A DNA stretch of 38,454 bases from positions 1 through 38,454 of the forward strand of contig CAMOIJ010000025.1 in assembly GCA_946615865.1 (NCBI GenBank), in the 5' to 3' direction. Origin of the DNA: an uncultured Lachnospiraceae bacterium. GTDB lineage: Bacteria; Bacillota; Clostridia; Lachnospirales; Lachnospiraceae. The notes below the pieces were generated by a model. That model made no database searches and had not been told where the DNA came from. It worked only from the letters and a program-made list of their open reading frames with translations. Shown in pieces: positions 33,608 to 38,454 of this stretch. The translations under genes and the position numbers were made by a program. Positions within the stretch are counted from its first letter, which is position 1. Every line of letters begins with the position of its first letter.

Positions 33608-34519
33608 ATGAAAAACACAAATAAAGACTTCGCCTTATCCGCCGCCATGGTCATCGCAAGCGCAGTGCTATGGGGCTTGTACGGCACTTTCGTGACAATA
33701 CTGAGCTCAATGGGGCTGTCCGGCAACGCACTCGTATTTCTTCGTATGTTTGCCACCTCAGTCCCGGTGGGTTTACTGATCGGCATGACGGACCGTTCCG
33801 CCTTCAGGGTGCGGCTCGCAGATATACCGCTCTTTATCGCCAACGGGCTGCTCAGCCTTCTCTTTTTCACAGCCTGTTACACCGCAGCCATCAAGGTCAC
33901 CAAGATTGCGACTGCAGCAGCCCTTCTCTACACTGCGCCGGCCATCGTTATGGTGCTCTCCGTGATTCTGTTCCACGAGCGCATGACAGCCCGCAAAGTG
34001 TTATGCTGTGTGCTCGCAGTCATCGGATGCGCCTTTGCCTCCGGCATAGGCGGAGAATTGTTCGCAGGGCCGTCTTCCGGGAATCTGATCACCCTTTCAG
34101 GGCTCCTGCTGGGGCTGGGAGCAGGCTTAGGCTACGCGCTGTACAGTATTTTCAGCCGCATTATTCTAAACCGCGGTTACTCCGTATACACAAATGTGTT
34201 CTACAGTTTCGGCGTCGCAATGCTGGGATTTTTTCTTCTCTCCTGCCTTGATGGGAGCATCGGTCAGGTTTTCGAAAACCCTGCCAGGACGGTGCTCGCC
34301 CTTCTGTGCGGGCTTCTCACCGGAAGCCTCGCCTATGTCCTGTATACCGCCGGAATGAAAGGCATGGAAACCTCCAGGGCCGCCCAGCTCACCACCATCG
34401 AGCCGGTCACCGCCGCAATCCTCGGAAGCCTGCTCTTTCACCAGCCTCTCTACTTCTTGGAGATCCTGGGAATCGTTATGGTCATCGGATCAGTCGTGAT
34501 GATGAACAGCGGAGACTGA
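33608..34519 (+). CDS. EamA family (DMT) transporter, second copy
   Basis: A 303-residue protein with ten helices and the EamA double repeat: LWGLYGTFVTILSSMGLSGN near the start, ATAAALLYTAPAIVMVLSVI and the repeat-2 end TTIEPVTAAILGSLLFHQPL. It is related in topology but not closely in sequence to the gene before it, so tandem paralogy is old or the two came together. The ribosome binding site is weak (CAGG 9 bases before the ATG). The 49-base gap suggests co-transcription. Confidence 0.88.
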   Translation: MKNTNKDFALSAAMVIASAVLWGLYGTFVTILSSMGLSGNALVFLRMFATSVPVGLLIGMTDRSAFRVRLADIPLFIANGLLSLLFFTACYTAAIKVTKIATAAALLYTAPAIVMVLSVILFHERMTARKVLCCVLAVIGCAFASGIGGELFAGPSSGNLITLSGLLLGLGAGLGYALYSIFSRIILNRGYSVYTNVFYSFGVAMLGFFLLSCLDGSIGQVFENPARTVLALLCGLLTGSLAYVLYTAGMKGMETSRAAQLTTIEPVTAAILGSLLFHQPLYFLEILGIVMVIGSVVMMNSGD

Positions 34520-34575
34520 CAACTTGCAGAGATGTTGAAAGATGCGGGTTCAATGTCCTGCTGCGTTTTCCAAAG

Positions 34576-34604
34576 TTGTTTTTTCCTCTCAAAAAGCATA
34601 TCAT
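34576..34604 (+). promoter_or_regulatory. candidate promoter of the C69 dipeptidase gene
   Basis: TTGTTT (34576-34581), 17 bases, TATCAT (34599-34604), 39 bases before the chosen ATG. It falls inside an in-frame upstream extension of the gene, supporting the shorter start. Confidence 0.5.
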
Positions 34605-34643
34605 TTGTTTTACTACACATTTTACGAAAAAGAGGTACACTCA

Positions 34644-36131
34644 ATGTCCTGCACAACACTTCTGATCGGCAAAAAAGCCAGTTACGACGGCTCCACCATG
34701 ATCGCGCGCAACGACGACGCATCTGCCGGCCGTTTTACACCTAAGAAACTCACGGTCGTTCTGCCCGGGGATCAGCCCCGGCACTACGTATCCGTCATCA
34801 GCCGGGTCGAGATCGATCTTCCCGACAACCCGATGCGCTACAGCGCAGTGCCCAACGCCCTCGAAGGTGAAGGCATCTGGGCCGGCGCCGGCATCAACGC
34901 TGCGAACGTCGCGATGACTGCCACAGAGACCATCGCCTCCAACGAGAGAGTTCTGGGCGCGGATCCTCTGGTCGTCTATCACCCTGCCACGGAGGAAACT
35001 CCCATGCAGCCCGGCGGGATCGGCGAAGAGGACCTCGTCACCATCGTTCTGCCTTATATCCACAGTGCGCGCGAAGGCGTACTGCGCACCGCCTCTCTCC
35101 TCGAGAAGTACGGAACCTATGAGATGAACGGCATCGCCTTTGCAGATGTAAATGAGATCTGGTGGATGGAGACCCTCGGCGGACACCACTGGATTGCCAA
35201 AAGAGTGCCCGATGACCGCTATATCGTCAATCCCAATGAGTCCGGCATCGACAGTTTCGACCTGGAAGATGCACTGGGAGAAGGCGTTAACCACCTCTGC
35301 AGCGCGGACCTGAAGGAATTCATTACAGACAACCACCTCGATCTCTCCATGGACGGCAGTCTTAATCCCCGGGAAGCTTTCGGTACACAAAGCGACGCAG
35401 ACCATGTATATAACACGCCCCGCGCGTGGTTTATTCTCCGCCATTTTAACCCCCGCAGCGCAAAATGGGACGGCCCTGACGCCGATTTCGGCCCCTGTGA
35501 CAATAACCTCCCCTGGAGCATGGTCCCCGAGCGCAAGATCACCGTGGAGGACGCTAAATACGTTCTCTCCAGCCATTTCCAGGGAACCCCCTATGATCCT
35601 TACAGTGAATGCGGCGACCCTTCCATGCGCGGCGCTTACCGCTCCATCGGCGTCAACAGAACTGATTTCCTCGCGCTGCTGCAGCTGCGGCCTTATGTGC
35701 CTCAGTCTGTTCAGGCCGTCGAGTGGCTGACTTTCGGCTCCAATGTGTTCAACACATTTGTGCCTTTCTACACAAACACTGAGAAAGTGCCGGCCTACCT
35801 CTCCACTACTGAAGAGGAAGTTGATACAGGCAGCTTCTATTGGAACTGCCGGCTGATCGCGGCGCTTGCAGACGCACAATTTAAGCCTTGCAAGATCCAC
35901 ATCGAGCGTTACCAGATCAGGACTATGGCGGAAGCCCACCAGATCCTGAACCAGGCGGACCGCCTGGTCGGTGAACTGCTTGAAGTCGGTGCTAATCCGC
36001 AGTCTGTCATTGATTCTGCAAACGAGGCGCTGGCAGAGATGCTGCAGAAACAAACTTCCGATGTCCTCGGCAAGGTTCTCCACGAGACCAGCAACAAGAT
36101 GAAAAACGCGTATGCGAGGTCAGACGCGTAA
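34644..36131 (+). CDS. C69 family dipeptidase (PepD-like)
   Basis: The 495-residue enzyme hydrolyses dipeptides in the cytosol and belongs to the Ntn-hydrolase fold family C69/U34. The N-terminus is MSCTTLLIGKKASYDGSTMI, with Cys3 the presumed nucleophile freed by processing, then IARNDD. Later are GIWAGAGINAANVAMTATET, NEIWWMETLGGHHWIAKRVP and FSYW-like FYWNCRLIAALAD. The ATG at 34644 puts Cys3 in the family position and has AGAGG upstream. An ATG at 34542 would add 34 unlike residues containing the promoter. Nucleophile assignment is by family analogy. Confidence 0.9.
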   Translation: MSCTTLLIGKKASYDGSTMIARNDDASAGRFTPKKLTVVLPGDQPRHYVSVISRVEIDLPDNPMRYSAVPNALEGEGIWAGAGINAANVAMTATETIASNERVLGADPLVVYHPATEETPMQPGGIGEEDLVTIVLPYIHSAREGVLRTASLLEKYGTYEMNGIAFADVNEIWWMETLGGHHWIAKRVPDDRYIVNPNESGIDSFDLEDALGEGVNHLCSADLKEFITDNHLDLSMDGSLNPREAFGTQSDADHVYNTPRAWFILRHFNPRSAKWDGPDADFGPCDNNLPWSMVPERKITVEDAKYVLSSHFQGTPYDPYSECGDPSMRGAYRSIGVNRTDFLALLQLRPYVPQSVQAVEWLTFGSNVFNTFVPFYTNTEKVPAYLSTTEEEVDTGSFYWNCRLIAALADAQFKPCKIHIERYQIRTMAEAHQILNQADRLVGELLEVGANPQSVIDSANEALAEMLQKQTSDVLGKVLHETSNKMKNAYARSDA

Positions 36132-36176
36132 AGTTGTGGGCTGGCCTGGGCGCATCTTGCTTTCATTTGGGTTGGC

Positions 36177-36613
36177 CCATCGGATTTGGCTGAGAGCGTA
36201 AATGGATGTATTGAATATGAGCGTTTCTGAGCAGATGCTCCATCGGATATGGCTGAAGGCGTGATTGGATGTAGTGACTGTTAGCATTTCTGGCAGGTAC
36301 ACCATCGGATTTGATCGAATGCGTAGATGGATGTATTAAATTTGATCATTTCTGGGTGGGCACACCATCGGATATGGCTGAAGACGTAATCGGATGTAGA
36401 GTTTGTGCCAGGCAAGCTTTTTTCATACCATCGGATTCTGTTGAGACCGAAATCGGATGTAGCGAAAGTGCCAGATAAGCTTTCGAATACCATCGGATTC
36501 GGATCAAACCGAAGATGGATGTATGATTTGTGCCAAGCAAGCATTTTCCAGCCCATCGAATTTAACCGAAGTCGGAAGAGGATGGAAAGCTTGTGCCAGA
36601 CAATTCAACACAA
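36177..36613 (+). repeat. 63-bp tandem repeat array 3 (7 units)
   Basis: Units start at 36177, 36240, 36302, 36365, 36428, 36490 and 36553 (periods 62 or 63). Consensus parts are CCATCGGATTYGGYTGAA at the start and TGGATGTA about 28 bases later; units 4-7 add TTGTGCCAGGCAAGC-like sequence. This is the best conserved array of the three. It lies between the C69 gene and the convergent PHP gene. Long open frames cross it on both strands because the unit length is near 63, but shifts by one base break register. No gene is supported in 36132-36667. Confidence 0.9.
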
Positions 36614-36662
36614 CAAAAAAAGTGCCGCTGCCCCGAAAGCATTTCACAGGGCAGCGACACCT
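36614..36662 (-). terminator. PHP gene terminator, probably bidirectional
   Basis: GTGCCGCTGCCC (36622-36633) pairs with GGGCAGCGACAC (36649-36660, one mismatch). Seven Ts follow on the minus strand (36615-36621), and CTTTTCTTC follows on the plus strand. Confidence 0.88.
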
Positions 36663-36667
36663 TTTCT

Positions 36668-37438
36668 TCATCCTATCTCCATCACATCGATCAGTCTCTC
36701 TCGCGGAATTCCGCACCGCTCCAGGAACCGGTCCGCCTTGGCGACGACCTCAGGCGAATTCATATGCGCCGCGTGGTGCGCATCCATGCCGTAGATCACG
36801 GAGTTTCCTTCCCGCGCGGCGATCTTCCAGAAGAGTTCGCGGGGATAATTTCTGTCCTCGCGCACGCCTAGCAGGTTGATTTCCAATGGCATATCAATCT
36901 TCTTGCAGAATCTGCACAGTTTCGTCATTTCCTCTTCATAAATCTCATCCGGTCCCGTGAACCATACCACATCCGGATGGGCAAAATAGAGAAACTTCCC
37001 GGTCTCCAAAGCTTCCCTGGTCTGCGCACAGTACTGCCTCAGATAATCTGCGCTAGACGTCCTCTCACCGCAGAACGGCGCATTGATTCCGTCTCCCAGA
37101 TAGTGCTGTCCCAGAATCATATACTCGATGGGATAAGGCTCGATCAGCCGCATCAGCGGCTCCCACAGCGTGTAGAGGTATTCCACTTCCAGCCCCAGAT
37201 GGATCTCGATATCGCTCTTATACTCCCGCTTCAGGTCAAGAACCGTATCCACATACCCCTCGAGCTCTTCCGGCAGCATCTTGACCGGACAGACGTATCC
37301 TCCCGGATACACCTGCGGTGTATGGTCCGAAAATCCAAGGATTTTAAGCCCCGCTTCAATGGCTGTCTCAACGTATTCTCTCTCCGTGCCGTCCGCATGG
37401 CGGCAGCGCCATGTATGTGTGTGATAGTTAGCGATCAT
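36668..37438 (-). CDS. PHP-domain histidinol-phosphatase-like protein
   Basis: A 256-residue metal-dependent phosphoesterase of the PHP superfamily, HisK type. Metal ligands are visible in NYHTHTWRCRHADG (His6, His8), GFSDHTP, a Glu in LGLEVEYL, YMILGQHYLGD, FAHPDVV and a C-terminal YGMDAHH. Histidinol phosphate is the family substrate, but there are no his genes in the window, so another phosphomonoester is possible. The ATG at 37436-37438 has GGAGG 9 bases upstream; the longer in-frame start lacks one. A TATAAT just past the rpe terminator may be its -10. Confidence 0.85.
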   Translation of the reverse strand: MIANYHTHTWRCRHADGTEREYVETAIEAGLKILGFSDHTPQVYPGGYVCPVKMLPEELEGYVDTVLDLKREYKSDIEIHLGLEVEYLYTLWEPLMRLIEPYPIEYMILGQHYLGDGINAPFCGERTSSADYLRQYCAQTREALETGKFLYFAHPDVVWFTGPDEIYEEEMTKLCRFCKKIDMPLEINLLGVREDRNYPRELFWKIAAREGNSVIYGMDAHHAAHMNSPEVVAKADRFLERCGIPRERLIDVMEIG

Positions 37439-37481
37439 AGTGTAAATCCTCCGTCCCTCTGCCCATCCATTATATGACAAA

Positions 37482-37530
37482 AAGCAAGGCCGAAACATCT
37501 GATCATCAGAAAAGCCAGATGTTTCGGCCT
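37482..37530 (-). terminator. rpe terminator
   Basis: AGGCCGAAACATCTG (37487-37501) pairs perfectly with CAGATGTTTCGGCCT (37516-37530). The minus strand continues with TTGCTTTTTG. It ends the rpiB-rpe transcript. Confidence 0.92.
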
Positions 37531-37574
37531 ACGTACTATTGTCAACTTAACAGGAGGAAATCCTCCGTATCAGC

Positions 37575-38279
37575 CTATGCCAGGATCTCCATGAACGCGC
37601 GGGCTTTCTCCATCGCGTCGTCGCCGCCCAGAACAGCGCTGCCTGCGACGATCGTATCGGCGCCGGCGTCCAGCACTGTTTTGACATTGTTTACCTTGAT
37701 GCCGCCGTCCACCTCGATGCGGAGCGTAGGATTGCTCCTGTTTGCTTCCTCGCGGATCGCGCGGATGCGGTCCAGAGACTCGGGGATAAATGCCTGTCCG
37801 CCGAATCCGGGTTCCACCGACATGACCAGGACCATGTCAACGAACGGGATGAGGGGCTTTAAGACTTCCCAGGGAGTCTTAGGCTTAATGGAAATGCCCG
37901 CCTTCATGCCGGCTTCGTGGATCTTTCCTATGAGGCGGATAGCTTCCTCGATAGCCATATCGGGATCGTTGATCCCGCCGTACGCGAAAGCGCCGCCGGG
38001 CATTACCTCATAATGGAAGGTGAGCATCTGCGCGCCGCCCTTTGCGACCGCTTCGACATGGTCCGCAGGGTTATACACCATCAGATGCGCGTCCACAAAC
38101 AGGTCCGAGATCGCGGAGACGCTGCGCATCACGGGCTCTCCGAATGAGATCTCCGGCACGAAATGGCCGTCCATAACATCGAAGTGGACCCATTTGGCGC
38201 CGCCTTCCTTTATTGCGTCGAGCTGCTGTTTGAGCCGTCCGAAATCCGCCGACAGTATAGAAGGAGCTAAAATATTCAT
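37575..38279 (-). CDS. rpe: ribulose-phosphate 3-epimerase
   Basis: The 234-residue TIM barrel enzyme interconverts ribulose 5-phosphate and xylulose 5-phosphate in the pentose phosphate pathway. Motifs: ILAPSILSADFGRL at the start, VHFDVMDGHFVPEISFG with metal ligands His and Asp, LMVYNP, FHYEVM, VLVMSVEPGFGGQAF and RIEVDGGIKV, followed by GSAVLGGDDA. The ATG at 38277-38279 has AAAGGAAG upstream. It lies 49 bases after rpiB, which makes its substrate, so the two are functionally linked. Confidence 0.96.
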   Translation of the reverse strand: MNILAPSILSADFGRLKQQLDAIKEGGAKWVHFDVMDGHFVPEISFGEPVMRSVSAISDLFVDAHLMVYNPADHVEAVAKGGAQMLTFHYEVMPGGAFAYGGINDPDMAIEEAIRLIGKIHEAGMKAGISIKPKTPWEVLKPLIPFVDMVLVMSVEPGFGGQAFIPESLDRIRAIREEANRSNPTLRIEVDGGIKVNNVKTVLDAGADTIVAGSAVLGGDDAMEKARAFMEILA

Positions 38280-38328
38280 CTGTCTTCCTTTCTCTTCTCC
38301 ATTTGGCACTAAATCACTCTGTGAAGTC

Positions 38329-38454
38329 TCACTTAATAGGAGCGTCAGCGTATCCGTAGTCCCTCTCGATCTGTGTGATCATTTCGACTCTGTTGGCGTG
38401 ACGGCCGCCCAGTTCTTCCGCTTCAAAGAAATTGTCAACGATCATCTTGGCCAG
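38329..38454 (-). CDS. rpiB: ribose 5-phosphate isomerase B, C-terminal part
   Basis: The last 41 codons of a gene that runs off the right edge, ending at TGA (38329-38331). The product contains EELGGRHANRVEMITQIE, the conserved C-terminal EGGRHxxRV region of RpiB/LacA/LacB proteins. RpiB converts ribose 5-phosphate and ribulose 5-phosphate. Location before rpe fits RpiB better than the tagatose enzymes LacA/LacB, but the N-terminus is not visible. Confidence 0.85.
   Translation of the reverse strand: MAKMIVDNFFEAEELGGRHANRVEMITQIERDYGYADAPIK

Noticed and set aside
34542-34643. A longer N-terminus for the C69 dipeptidase
   Set aside because: The extra 34 residues have no family likeness, cover the promoter, and would bury the presumed nucleophile Cys that must be near the N-terminus.
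36177-36613. A CRISPR-like array or a small repetitive protein gene
   Set aside because: Unit starts are degenerate rather than identical, spacing varies by a base, both strands are open only because the unit is near 63 bases, and there is no ribosome binding site.

Overview
The window looks like a chromosomal segment from an anaerobic clostridium, most likely Lachnospiraceae. The reasons are the 16S rRNA 5' end at the left edge, strong AGGAGG-type ribosome binding sites, the recR-ybaB-dnaX core, and gene families common in that group (a DUF5711-like protein, a KtrAB operon with its own KdpDE, tandem EamA transporters, a C69 dipeptidase). No phage, insertion sequence, CRISPR array or plasmid gene was found. 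Most genes are housekeeping or transport genes.

Layout. 1-480: the 5' tip of a 16S rRNA gene read leftward, with two tandem sigma-A-type promoters and an A-tract region. 646-7856: minus-strand genes, namely the operon dnaX-ybaB-recR-galM-DUF5711-cvpA and, behind it, a separately terminated pfkA. 7879-8048: a minus-strand tRNA-Ser(CGA) with promoter and terminator. 8086-18968: plus-strand genes, namely an ABCG-like exporter pair, a two-domain polyphosphate:AMP phosphotransferase, a lipoprotein, a potassium uptake operon (ktrB, ktrA, kdpD-like, kdpE), a 24-codon membrane micro-ORF and an NSS amino-acid transporter. 19344-23709: minus-strand nadE-cydD-cydC. 23846-25505: a hypothetical protein and a GT2 glycosyltransferase. 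26605-32516: a minus-strand pair, a 152-aa protein and a giant 1811-aa DUF4132/MolR-like protein. 32692-36131: two EamA transporters and a C69 dipeptidase. 36668-38454: minus-strand PHP phosphatase, rpe and the 3' end of rpiB.

The least explained content is between the genes. There are exactly three convergent gene junctions in the window (near 19.0, 26.0 and 36.4 kb). All three carry a head-to-tail array of a degenerate repeat of about 63 bp (3, 7 and 7 units), always in the same orientation, and I saw it in no divergent or co-directional junction. The 26-kb junction also carries six units of an unrelated repeat with an exact 70-bp period, each unit holding a large imperfect palindrome. A degenerate 54-bp array lies downstream of the cvpA-family gene. 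These look like 3'-end or convergent-junction elements, possibly comparable in role to REP/BIME elements. I do not recognise the families.

The best regulatory inference is the potassium operon. It encodes KdpD/KdpE-like regulators beside KtrB/KtrA with no kdpFABC in view, and a TTTATA-N5-TTTATA direct repeat upstream of ktrB resembles the E. coli KdpE site, which suggests autoregulated K+ uptake.
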